NCBI RefSeq assembly: GCF_020080835.1
Contig: NC_058159.1
Coordinates: forward strand, 26,322,474 to 26,386,473
Direction: 5' to 3'
DNA length: 64,000 nucleotides
Source: Cotesia glomerata
Taxonomy: Eukaryota > Arthropoda > Insecta > Hymenoptera > Braconidae
Shown: piece after piece, positions 38,005 to 48,376 of the stretch
Numbering within the stretch: the stretch's first letter is position 1
How the letters are laid out: every line of letters starts with the position of its first letter
The notes under the pieces: generated by a model
Told to the model about the DNA's origin: nothing
Databases searched by the model: none
The model's input: the letters and a program-made list of their open reading frames with translations, nothing else
Program-made: the position numbers and the translations under genes

Positions 38005-38740
38005 TTATCTTGCTCTCCAGCCGAAAGTACGTAACCCCGGAGAAGGGGTTTTGCCGGGGGTGAAGGGGGCGCCGCCCGACTTTTGCAAAGCCGAGGTTTT
38101 GCTGGTCAGGGCGGGCATAATAAAAAAATAAATATTAATAAATAAAAAAAAAATAAGTTATTTTAAAGTTTACTAACAAATGCTCTGATTAAGAGAGATA
38201 ACGTGCACAGAACTCATTACAAATATTTAAACCCGATGTATTAACAGAATTAATTTTTTTAAGTTGATTAAAAATTAGTTTTTAATTAGACGGCTAAGAA
38301 AGATTGAAATTAAATTATTAGAAGCTTGTAGAGTACATGGATTGTTTTATAAACATTGCTTTACTAGCTGTCAAAATATAAAAGAAAGCAAATAAAATCT
38401 ACAAAACTTTTATATTTTATTTTCTAAAATTTTTATATAAATTATTTGTGCAATATTATTATTAAATAGTTCATTAACAATAATCTAGTTAAAAATTTTT
38501 TTTATTTATTTGACATTTTTTGGTTAGTTTATGTGCTGACATGTTACATACAGACGATGTTGTGACTGTTAGACAGTTGAATCTCGGGCTACGAAAATAT
38601 GAAAGAAAGTGAGGTTCTGTGCTGCCGGCCAGAAAATATGCGTAGCGCGCATGCGTTAGAGCAGGCCATAAAAGTTGCTCTTCCTGGAGTAAAGTGCGTC
38701 CCGGAAGAGCGTACTTTCGGTTAGGAGAGCAAAAAAAAAT
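38005..38740. mobile_element. Palindromic unit B inside the hAT
   Basis: Its edges TTGCTCTCCAGCCGAAAGTACG (about 38010-38031) and CGTACTTTCGGTTAGGAGAGCAA (about 38709-38731) are inverted. Near the left edge is a hairpin at about 38070-38116, GCCGCCCGAC...GTCAGGGCGGGC, with GCAAAGC at its tip. The same right shoulder, GCTGGTC-GG-GGGC-GGCAT, occurs in the hairpin at 55219-55283. A second inverted stretch, GCGTAGCGCGCATGCG, lies near 38640. Confidence 0.55.
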
Positions 38741-38878
38741 AGTATATTACACACCTGTGGCAAGAAAATGAGAAATGTCTCAGAACACATATATGTTGCC
38801 CGAGGCGAAGCCGAGGTCGACATATATGTGATCTGAGATATTTATTATTTTCCTGCCATAGGTTTGTATACTATTTTT
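38739..38878. mobile_element. Palindromic unit C, tip GCGAAGC
   Basis: AATAGTATATTACACACCTG at the left and CATAGGTTTGTATACTATTT at the right pair as the base of a 140-base hairpin; the arms continue through TCTCAGAACACATATATG / CATATATGTGATCTGAGA. The tip reads CCGAGGCGAAGCCGAGG, with GCGAAGC at 38805-38811. Confidence 0.75.
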
Positions 38879-39060
38879 CTGTCCGACAGAGGCGGAAAGC
38901 GGCAATTTCGTTTAGCGCAGCGGGCCGAAAGTTGCCACTTTCCGCCTGGAGGGCAGAAAATATTATTTTCTGCCCTCCGGCCGGAAAGTGGCAACTTTCT
39001 GGCCGCTGCGCTAAACAAAGTTGCCACATTCCGGCTACGTCGAGCAGAAAAATAGTATAC
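38866..39060. mobile_element. Palindromic unit D, about 95-base arms
   Basis: Arms meet near 38964 at GGGCAGAAAATATTATTTTCTGCCC and extend out to GTATACTATTTTTCTG on both sides, with roughly 80-85 percent pairing by eye. Words such as GTTTAGCGCAGCGG and AAGTTGCCACTTTCCG occur in each arm. Because it is self-complementary it gives long frames on both strands that are not genes. It shares its edge motif with units C and E and lacks the GCGAAGC tip. Confidence 0.75.
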
Positions 39061-39188
39061 ACACCTTGGCCAGTAAATAAGAAAGCCTCAGATCACATGT
39101 TTGTCAACCTCGGCTTCGCCTCGGCCAACAATTACATGTGATCTGAGACTTTTCTTATTTTACTGGCCTAGGTATGTAATATACTATA
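39050..39188. mobile_element. Palindromic unit E, tip GCGAAGC on the minus strand
   Basis: AATAGTATACACACCTTGGC and GGCCTAGGTATGTAATATACTAT form the base; the arms include CTCAGATCACATGT / ACATGTGATCTGAG. The tip is CCTCGGCTTCGCCTCGG, whose complement contains GCGAAGC (39113-39119). It is clearly related to unit C in inverted sense. Confidence 0.75.
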
Positions 39189-39531
39189 TTTGTTAATTTC
39201 AAGCAAAATTTTAAATAATAAAATTATTTAAATTTCGTTATTTATCCTTTAACAAATTATACTCATTCTAACTTGACATTTTATTTTTTATCAAACCTCT
39301 TATCTTTCAGTGAAATACTTCCCAAATAACTAAGTCATTCTTGTAAAAAAAAACCGTCACGGGACGTCTACGTAGTTGTATTTGATGGTAACAATTGTGA
39401 GCGTGCTTGTGACCGTCATTTGCACAACAAACGTGTTGAAAAAAAATTTGCGACGTCACTTACCGTCACAAAACGGTATTTATGACGGTCTCGTCGCATA
39501 AAATCAAAATACCGTTAAATGCACATCTCTA

Positions 39532-39848
39532 ATAGAAACACGGAAAAGTTATGATTCAAGTTGCGCGCGCATTTTATAACCTCTGCAAAAACAATTCTAA
39601 TCACATGCAACAAAGAACTGGTGTTAATGTGTTAATAGTTTCTGTTGGTTGTGGTAACTCATTATCTCAATTTAATTTTATCCTCAAAGACTACGTCATG
39701 CTACTCTACTACACGTGTACGTAATAAGTGTAAGTGTTTACTATCGAAGCTAATGAGTATATCAGTATTAGCAGCGCTCCAAAAGTAACTTAGTGCATTA
39801 ACAGTAACTCGGCGTGTAAATACATACATTCTTATAAGTTTTACCGAC
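39532..39848. promoter_or_regulatory. Gene 3 upstream region
   Basis: The second ATAGAAAC copy (39532-39539) ends the hAT 310 bases before the gene 3 start codon, so any proximal promoter must lie in this interval or in the hAT. I see no clear TATA plus initiator pair. Confidence 0.3.
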
Positions 39849-40430
39849 ATGTCACTGTTTATTTTTTTAAATCTGTTAATTCTTATCGGAACACGCGTAA
39901 GAACGATACTGATAAGCGAAGCCTGCTTGAGCGAGGGGAGTTACGTATGTATTAATTATCATTTGTAATTCATGCATTCATCATTAAACAGTAAGCATAT
40001 ATATTATACAAGTTTGTCGAATAATTGTCATTTCTATTCTCGATATTTTAGTGCTTGCAGGGGAGCGAATGTTGTTCGAAAAAATGTGAATATTTAACAG
40101 AAAATTACTTTCGTACTTGTATTTTGGAACAAAAGGAAGAATACACCAGCAATATAATTCAAACTACGACTTCATTTAGCGTTGAAGAGCCATCATTTTG
40201 TTTAAAATATGGTCAGGTGTGTGTTTGTGAGAGTAATCAAAAATTAAAAATAAAATTCCATAAATATTTTAAATTTTTATGGTCATTATTGTTTTTTTCT
40301 TTTTTTTTTCTGTTTTTAGTGTGAGAAAGATAAAGATTGTTGTTCCAAAGAATGTGTCATATCACAAAATGGCACTGAGTTTAATCAATGCAAGGAAATT
40401 CATCGAAGGAGGAAACATCAACAATCTTGA
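39849..40430 (+). CDS. Secreted double-knottin (cys-motif) protein, gene 3
   Basis: Three exons: 39849-39944, 40052-40216 and 40320-40430, giving 123 codons. Donors are GTATGT and GTGTGT, acceptors end TTTTAG and TTTTTAG, and both introns are phase 0. Residues 3-14 form the hydrophobic part of a probable signal peptide. Motif 1: C26-x6-C33-x5-C39C40-x3-C44-x10-C55. Motif 2: C82-x5-C88-x5-C94C95-x3-C99-x11-C111. The first loop of motif 2 is one residue shorter than in genes 1 and 2, and 12 mostly basic and polar residues follow the last cysteine, which the other two lack. It is the most diverged member, but intron positions and phases are the same. AATAAA lies 28 bases past the stop. Function unknown; the fold is inferred from cysteine spacing. 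Confidence 0.87.
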
Positions 40431-40457
40431 TTTAAAGATTTCAAAGAACTGTTTATA

Positions 40458-40463
40458 AATAAA
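40458..40463 (+). terminator. Poly(A) signal of gene 3
   Basis: AATAAA lies 28 bases past the stop codon, the same distance as in gene 2. Confidence 0.65.
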
Positions 40464-40731
40464 ATTTTCTATTAATAAAAAAAAATAAATTTAATACGAC
40501 CTGGTTATAAGTTACTTCTCAATTTTTTTTCGCTTGTATTCAGTTCAATTGAGGCAATTTTTTGGTTCTCGCGAAGAACATTGTCCCTGCAGTCCAAAAA
40601 AATATACTTTTCATCTCAATGAATTGGGATTTTCTGTAATTAAATTATTTATTGATTAATAATTAATTAAAGAATTAATTCGGAAGTAAATGTCTCTTAA
40701 TATGAATAGATAAACACAATTGCCATTATTA

Positions 40732-42255
40732 CACTGATAGAAGGGTTTAGTACGGAGTACTAAACTGATTTAGTAACAAAATTTTTATTCATTTATTTGG
40801 GAGAAATAAATATTTTGTATCCGCCAATAATATTTGTTGCAGTTTAATAAATGATTTCTTTTTATGAACAAAGCCTTATTACATGGAAATAAATATTTAG
40901 TTCCACCAAATAATATTTAGTAACAGGTACTAAATATTTCTTTAGCAAGTATTGTCGGTAGATGGCTATGCTTTAAGGAAGTTCGAGTGTAACTAATGAG
41001 TCAAAATAATTAAAAAATTTTTTTTTTAATTTTAGCCTTCCCAATATTCGTAAAAATTCTTTATTTTAATTAAAAATAATTTAAACAATTTAATAATTGA
41101 TCATTTTTACTTATTTAATAAAGTAGAGTAACAAAATGACTTTGGTATTTATTACTTGCCGGAATAAATAAATAGATTTGGTAATAGCGCACTTGATTAT
41201 ACCCATAACAGAGACGTGGATGAGTGTGTGAGTTAAACATTTCTCTCTCTGTAACTATATTTCTATCCTTTTCTTTTTTCTCAGCTATTGACGCGATGTT
41301 GTCAAATCTTTATTCGAATAAAGAGCTGACGATAAACGATTTGCAAACATAAAATTTGACTTTAAATATTTCAAAAATTATATTGGTAATGTATTATTAT
41401 TGAATTGTTTTTATATTTTGCAATAATCCAAGTTTTTTGGGCCTAGTTTTTTATCCGTTAAAGTTGGGAGGTTAATATTGAAAAAAATAATTAAAGTTTC
41501 GACAAAAGTTTGTCCACCATAAGAGCCCGTGTATAAGGAGATAAAATATATTATTTTTAAAATTTAATAACTAAGTAACTAAACGGTGAATCTTTTTTAA
41601 ATTTTGGGATTAGATAAATGACGTATTTATTTATACGTATACTTAATTTCAAAGCTCAAAGTTGGAAATTATTTTTTACATTAGATTCGCTTGAACCTCC
41701 TTATGTTTATGTAATACATAACCTATTCACTAACTTAGATTATTTTATTCATCTCGATTTTGGGAGATTCATTAAACCTTTGAAAACACACATACTCCCA
41801 ATAAATGTCTTCTATTTATGTCTTTTCTCAGTGGAGTTTAGTTTACATTTTTTAATTTTTCTATTATTGATATGTTAAAAACTTGTTTAATTTTAAATTT
41901 TATAAATGCCTCAAACAAAGAAATATAATTTAATGAGATTCTTTTCTTTATAATACCTTATATTTTTACTTAAAATTATTTATTCTAATTATTTTGATTT
42001 ATTTTAAGTTAAAAAGATAGGTTACACCCTAAAATTAGCTAAAAAATTAATTTCTTTGATACCAATAAACGATTTATTGAGTACCAATAAATCATTTGTA
42101 TAATACTACTAAATATTTATTTGGTGGAACTGAATGGGCTTTAATAAACGATTTAGTACCTATTACTAAATATTTGGTAATGAAAGGTTTGTTACTAAAT
42201 CATTTAGTATCTGTTACTAAATCTTATTAAATAGAACTAAATCCTTCTATCAGTG
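40732..42255. mobile_element. 1.52-kb TA-flanked element (CACTGATAGAAGG ends)
   Basis: Ends CACTGATAGAAGGGTTTAGT and the complement of AACTAAATCCTTCTATCAGTG match over about 20 bases, with TA outside (40730-40731 and 42256-42257). Both edges contain repeated GTTACTAAAT/ATTTAGTAAC words. There is no transposase frame. It starts about 300 bases after the gene 3 stop. Confidence 0.8.
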
Positions 42256-42257
42256 TA

Positions 42258-45200
42258 GTAAAAAAACATGAAATTATTTCTTATGGTTTTTAAAACACAA
42301 AATATAATGATTAATAAAAAAAAATAACAAACAAAAGCAATCTACGTAAGATTTATTCGAGGTCCCTTAGGACAGAAGGTCAATTTCGATAAAAAGCTTG
42401 CTACCAAACATAGACAGCGAGGAAAGAGATGCGATATTTGCAGACACTCGAAAAGTTCTTTTGGGACTAAATCCAGAAATTGATAACAAACAAATTCAAC
42501 ATCAGAGACTGTGTTCCTTTATTTTTTCACTTGTTTTCAGCTCCAAGATTGAACTTGCCTCAAAGACGAAAAACTACACCAAACTTCTCCTATCCCATCC
42601 TATATGTACTGTAGAGCACCCAAGAGGAGAGGAGAGAGAATGTTAAGGGTAAAAACCGTCGGGAGAGGGTTCACAAAGTGCTCGGCAGGGTCTGGGGTGA
42701 GGAAATGTTCTGCATGAGGAAGAAGGAGGTGGCTCGAGTGGCTCGGCTTGAAAGGTAAAGATTTAAATGCCCTCTCGCAAAAAGCATTTAGCTATTCCCC
42801 GTGGCAAACGACCATATACCGTAACGCCGTTGCGTTCTACTGCCATACTCTTCCTGCTGTTCATGCTACGCCGGCACACCAGGAACATATTTTAAACAGA
42901 TTCCCTTTCCGTTCTATGGATACTATTCGGATCGAGCTATATTTATGTCCCTGGACTACTCTAGTCTGTGCTTTACTATATTATGTTTGGGATTTTGATT
43001 TTATAATATATATTAGGGTGATTCTTGGTGGAAAAAAATTTTTTTTCGCTCTCACAGCGAAACATTGTTCTATAAAGTAAAAGACCTAGTTATTGATACT
43101 GGCTTAGTATTTGGACACTTGCAGTTTTATTATAATTAAAAAAATACAATATTATCAAGAAACTAATTAACTTAAAACTTATAGTTCAAAAATTGTAATT
43201 ACTAATTTATTAGAGTTAATTTGTTTTTTTTTTCTTAAATTAAAATAAAATTTCAAGTGTCAATAACTGGGTCTTTTACCTTATATTGGAAAAAAATTCA
43301 CTTAAATTTTGAGCCCGTAATATTAATTACAATTAGTGTTTTTAATTTTAAATATTTTGTTTTCTGTAATATAAAGAAATTTAGGATTTTCTCTTTAATT
43401 TTCTACAACTTCTATCTATTCAATAATAATTTAGCTGAAAATTAAAGAAAATCTGCTAATTTAGGATTCATCAAATAATTTTTTGAAGAAATTAATTTAT
43501 CAAAAAGTTATAGAACACTTTTTTTGTAGAGCGTTGAATTTTCTACAAATAACGTATAAGACATTTCTCGGTTGGATGCTTGTAAAACAAGATAAAAAAT
43601 TCTAAAGTTCAGAATTATTTTTTCTCATGTTTTTGAAATTGAAAAATGAAAAATATCAATTCGCGATTTCTAAATATCAATATTTAGAGTTCAAATTTTG
43701 ACGTACTCTTCACATCGAAAAAATCTCATGATTATATAAAAAAAAAACTTCGCAGGTTTTTTCTGATACACTCAACTGTATCCATTTGTGAGTTCGAGAC
43801 GCACTACAACTTTTTCTATTCTTTTTAAAGTAAAAAAATAAAGAATAGTGGGTACAATTTAAAAGGTTTAGAACGATTTCCCTAAGGGGTGCGATTGTCG
43901 GATATCGACTCGTGAGTCTCTTTTACATTATTTGCGTCTATATATATGTGTGTGTGTACTTGTGTAGAGAACATAAAGCCGATACTTTTTATTTAAGCAT
44001 GTATCTGCGAGCGTTCTGACTTATTGCCAAGTCTTGTGTTATTGCACGACCGAAAGTTATTTTTCCATCTTTCTTTTGTGATTCTACGAATATTTATTTA
44101 TTTTTTTTCTCCTTTATGGAGAAGAGAAAAAGTTTAAGCAGAGGTACTTTTTGCTCTATGACCCTCGGAAGCTTACGGGAGTATGTAAAATATTTTTGTA
44201 CATAAGTGAAAAATGACACGTGGATATGAAGAGCTGGGAATATTAGAAAGGTAGGAGGGAAAATTTAATAATACTGTAGCAATGTATGACAGGAAAGAGT
44301 GATACCAGTCTAGTCGGTCATTTTATGTTTCATATTTGTTGATACTTTTTGAAGATATTACTAAGAAAAAACAAAAAAGTTACAAAAGAATTAGGCTTTG
44401 AAAAAAAATTAGTGAAGGTAACAGTACCAATTATCAACACCATAAGACTTTATTTCCATATTTAAAGAATGGAATGTCTTGAGAAGGTAGTTTAAGAATT
44501 AAAAACACTTAAGATGATTTACAATAAAATTAATAAGCAGTGCTTATAACTCGAAGCGCAATTTAAGAGGTGGAGCTTTTGATTTCTATTATAGCCAGAA
44601 TATGCAATCAGGGTATTAGTAGCTCTGTATTATTAAGAGATGAAAACCTCGGCACAAAGGTAAGCACGCGGTAGACAGATATGTTTTGAGAATTGGAAAG
44701 ATGAAGATAAAGATAAAGATGTTTAAAGTCCTCGGGCAAGGACTTTTCCGATTTGAATGCCTGCCTGATTTAAAATTCATCAGCCTCTTTAGAGCTTATT
44801 TTTTTCGCTTAGCTACCGGGTATTTATTTTTGCCTTATTCCTCATTCATTCTTGTGCAAACGTCAAAGGGAAACGCAACGGCTAATCCTGTATTCCGGCC
44901 GACAGAAATATTCGCGTCTTTTGTCGACTTAAGGAGATTGTTAAATATCATTAATATTATATATTTAATATCATTTTTATGAGTAGAGGAAATAGGATAC
45001 AATGTGATGATTTATTATTATCAATTTTTAATCCGGTTTAGTAGACTGAAAAAAAAAATAAATAAATAAAAAAAAGTTGATTTAAGGAAAATATTTTTTT
45101 TCAAAGTTTAATTTTTGTTTCGACTTAATTCAAAATTTTTTCTTAAAAATGTTTTAGTAATATTTTTTTTATTTCCACCAGACTGTTTGTTAACTTAAAA

Positions 45201-47615
45201 TTAATTGTAAAATAGGGTTTGATTACCCTTTGAGTAATTTAGTCAGAACATTTGACGGGTTCCGTGGATCTCGTTGAAGCAATCTAATAAGCCGCGGTTG
45301 AGTCAATAGCTCGTTGGCTGTATTCAATTAGTCTCAGTACAGTAACAGTGTAAATACAATGTACGGCATACACTGTTACGTTCTTACAATGTGTGCGTAG
45401 TACACTCAGTGAATTAAGTGTAAGTTAAATTTTCGTGTTGAGAGAAAGCGAGGGTTTATACGGTGCAATAGAGAAAATACTTCAGTCAATTATCATTTCA
45501 TTGCCGAGTATTAAATTACTTAATGCCGGGTGTTTCAATTATTACCAATAAATTATTAACTTTAAATACATAAATTATTCCTCTACTGGCTGCTCAATAA
45601 CAACAATGATAATAATAAAAATAAAGAAGCAATAGATGTAATTACCAAGATTACGGGGCATGATTGATCGGCTGAGTCAATACAAGTGATATCGAGGAAA
45701 TGACAATACGGTGCAGAGTACACGGTACATTTGCCTGCGAATTTACAGTACAACTTAAAGCGGAATTTTTTTTTTATCTGTCGATCGGCGAAAACTATTA
45801 CCACCCTGGGAGCAATACTGTACCTAAGTCGACGCGCTAATGTACGATATTTTATTCCCCTTTAGTGAATAATGACAATAACAACGACAACAAGAGCAGA
45901 GATACCCTTCAATAAGTGTCTAGAGTGAGGGTCGTTTTAAAAGATTTGGCTTAAAATTCTTCAACGACAAATCGAAACTCATCGTCAAATCGCATAACAT
46001 TTACGCTGTAAAAGACATTCACCGAGAAACCATTTTAATAAATTACACGATTCAATTTAATCCAATCCAATAGATGTATATTGTTTCGTTGATGCAGTAA
46101 TTTTATTTTTACTTTTCGTTACGTCTTTCCCTTTTTATTATTCATTATCATAATAATAACTTTAATCTCAATAATGATAAAAATAAAAAATAATAACAAT
46201 AAATAGCAACCTACAGTCATTTTTCAATATTTAATCACAATATTCATAATTTAGGTATTTTAACCCAAATTAATTATTACCAAAATTAATTTTAAAATAA
46301 AAATATGCCCGTTGCAAACTTTTTCTTATTCTTTTAATTATATAGAAGACAATAATAATAATTTTTGCAGATAAAAAAAATTATTAATCAAAAGCATTGA
46401 AGTTCCATCAATTCAGAATTAAATTTATTCGACAATCAGTTGATGTCATACGCAATAAAATTATCTTCCAATCAGATGAGGTCATTCTTGTTATCCATTA
46501 TTTCTCTTTCTACTATATTTGGTAGTATATCGATTGATAATAAAGTAAAATCAGAGCAGCGAGCAAAATTTTAATGAGTTATGGAGGAACATTATTGGCT
46601 GTCAGTTATCTGTTTTCACTGTATGTCGTTATCGGTGTTGATGTTGATTATCATCAGTAGAGAACAAACAAAGACAAAATTTTGTTGCATAATATACAGA
46701 GATAGAAATATAGAACAATAATAAATAAATAGATGAATACGATATGAAATTCGATGATCCACGAAAATTAGTCGAAGGGTAATGGCCTTCATTGCACCGA
46801 TATCAATGTTACTGAGTAATGTGTACTGTATACTGTAACAATTTCTCATTCCACTTTTTAGCGTATCAATCTCGATTCACCACAATTTCCAATATGACAG
46901 TGCATAATTACGGGATCATTTTACACTCTTCTATTTATACAAATTTACGATAACATCATCACCTATAAGTTTGCGAACTCTTCAGTGTTGTTGCTGCTGA
47001 TTATCGATCATCAAATTATAATTATAATTACGATCATATCTATCATTAGTTATTAGTATTAGCATTAGCATACGTTGACGCAGCAATTCTGTTCCTAAAT
47101 TAGCAGCCTGGTGAGCCTGGTGGGTAAACTCGAGAAATTATGTAGAGATCCAGATGTGATGGGATTCACTTGCTCGCGGTTAACATATTGCGACAAGCTA
47201 TCCTAAACATTATTCTAGCGAGTGATGTGGATCGAGTTTTGCCATCGCTAATATGATACTCCTGTCCCATTTGCTCCCCCGTGGCATTGTCACGTCTCTT
47301 TGTTTGGATATATTCGTCTGTGTGGGTGCATCATGTGCTGGTTTATGTGATCCACTTGGACGTACGTATCACCGTCACCGCGGCAATAGAGAATATCCTC
47401 GAGGGATATGGTTATTCTGAAACTGGCTGATGGCTATCAAGAAATACCTAGAAATCAGCAAGCCACCGGAATTTCCGATATATTTATTGCAGTTTAAATT
47501 TAGAATGACTCACTCTGAAGGTGATCAAATAATCAATGCATTTATCAACATATCATTCTTAAACAAATCAATGTCCTGCAGAGTCGACCATTTCTCAGAT
47601 TTTTTTTTCCATGTA
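42258..47615. other. Intergenic stretch, no gene recognised
   Basis: About 5.4 kb. It contains a small inverted pair at 43077-43100 and 43256-43279 (GTAAAAGACC-AGTTATTGA), probably a decayed MITE. The region 42360-42520 reads a plausible-looking peptide after a possible acceptor, but it is not backed by a donor or family match. Parts of 44680-45480 are less AT-rich without a supportable exon. Confidence 0.45.
43077..43279. repeat. Inverted pair around a 155-base loop
   Basis: GTAAAAGACCTAGTTATTGA at 43077 pairs with TCAATAACTGGGTCTTTTAC ending at 43279. No wider ends or target duplication were found. Confidence 0.6.
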
Positions 47616-48374
47616 CACGGAAAAAAGTAAACTGTAATAAGTAACAGTCGATTTATAATAAGTAATGATCAACTGCTAAAAATTACCATTTCAAACAGTG
47701 AAATCGTGATTTTACTATTCACTTTATAATATTTACCACTTTAAGGTTACAATTTACTCTTTACATGGAAGAAAATACTATTTCAAACAGAAATATTCGC
47801 TATGTAAATGTCTAAAATGTTAAAGTATAATAATTAAGAATTCAGACTTTGATATTTATCATTTCGTACCTAAAAAATGATCTTATGATATGTAAAAAGT
47901 ATAAAATAAAGTTAGTAAATTTCTAATACAAGCAACATCAATATTTACAAAGTAAAATGGTAAATTTTAAACGCAACGCTAAAAATCAAACTGTAATTAT
48001 TGACTTGCTTGGACTGGTAAAATGTATATTTTAAAAGTATAATTTTTACTGTTTAAAATGTTAAATTCTCCCAGAGTGAGACCCCCTTCTCTTTCATCTA
48101 AGTTCCCCTTTTCCTCATAATATGGACTATATATTGAAATGGCAATTTTTACTGTTTGAAACTGTAATTTTTTAAGATGAAAGAGTCGTTATTTACTATA
48201 ATGACAGCTTCTAATCACTTATTTTGGATATTAAATTATAAATGTGGCTTTTATACTTTCTTCATTAAGTTCTGTAATATTTATATTTTTGCCACCCTGA
48301 TGCCCGCTTTACTGTTTGAAACTATAAAAATTAACCGGAATCCGAGTGAATATTACAGTTTACTTTTTTCCGTA
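47616..48374. mobile_element. 759-bp TA-flanked element (CACGGAAAAAAGTAAACTG ends)
   Basis: Left end CACGGAAAAAAGTAAACTGT; right end is the complement of ACAGTTTACTTTTTTCCGTA. TA lies outside each end. The interior repeats AAACTGTAATTTTTA-like words. It has no coding capacity. Confidence 0.8.
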
Positions 48375-48376
48375 TA

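Larger units (their letters stand above)
36323..39531. mobile_element. 3.2-kb hAT-type element with perfect 8-bp target duplication
   Basis: ATAGAAAC occurs directly before 36323 and directly after 39531. The ends TAGAGATGTACA and the complement of TGCACATCTCTA differ at one position and fit the short (C/T)AGAGATG inverted repeats of hAT transposons. Inside each end are the words ACCGTCACAAAACGG and GACGAGAC in mirrored arrangement. No transposase frame remains; from 36669 to 39188 the interior consists of chained palindromic units. The perfect duplication shows that the whole 3.2 kb moved as one piece, or that the palindromic units entered a resident hAT later. Confidence 0.88.

Noticed and set aside
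38845..39141. Four overlapping open frames of 60-69 codons on both strands
   Set aside because: They come from the self-complementary unit D and its neighbours, and their translations mirror each other.
42365..42646. Possible exon after a CCCTTAG acceptor
   Set aside because: The peptide looks plausible for about 45 residues but lacks a donor, a partner exon and a family match.
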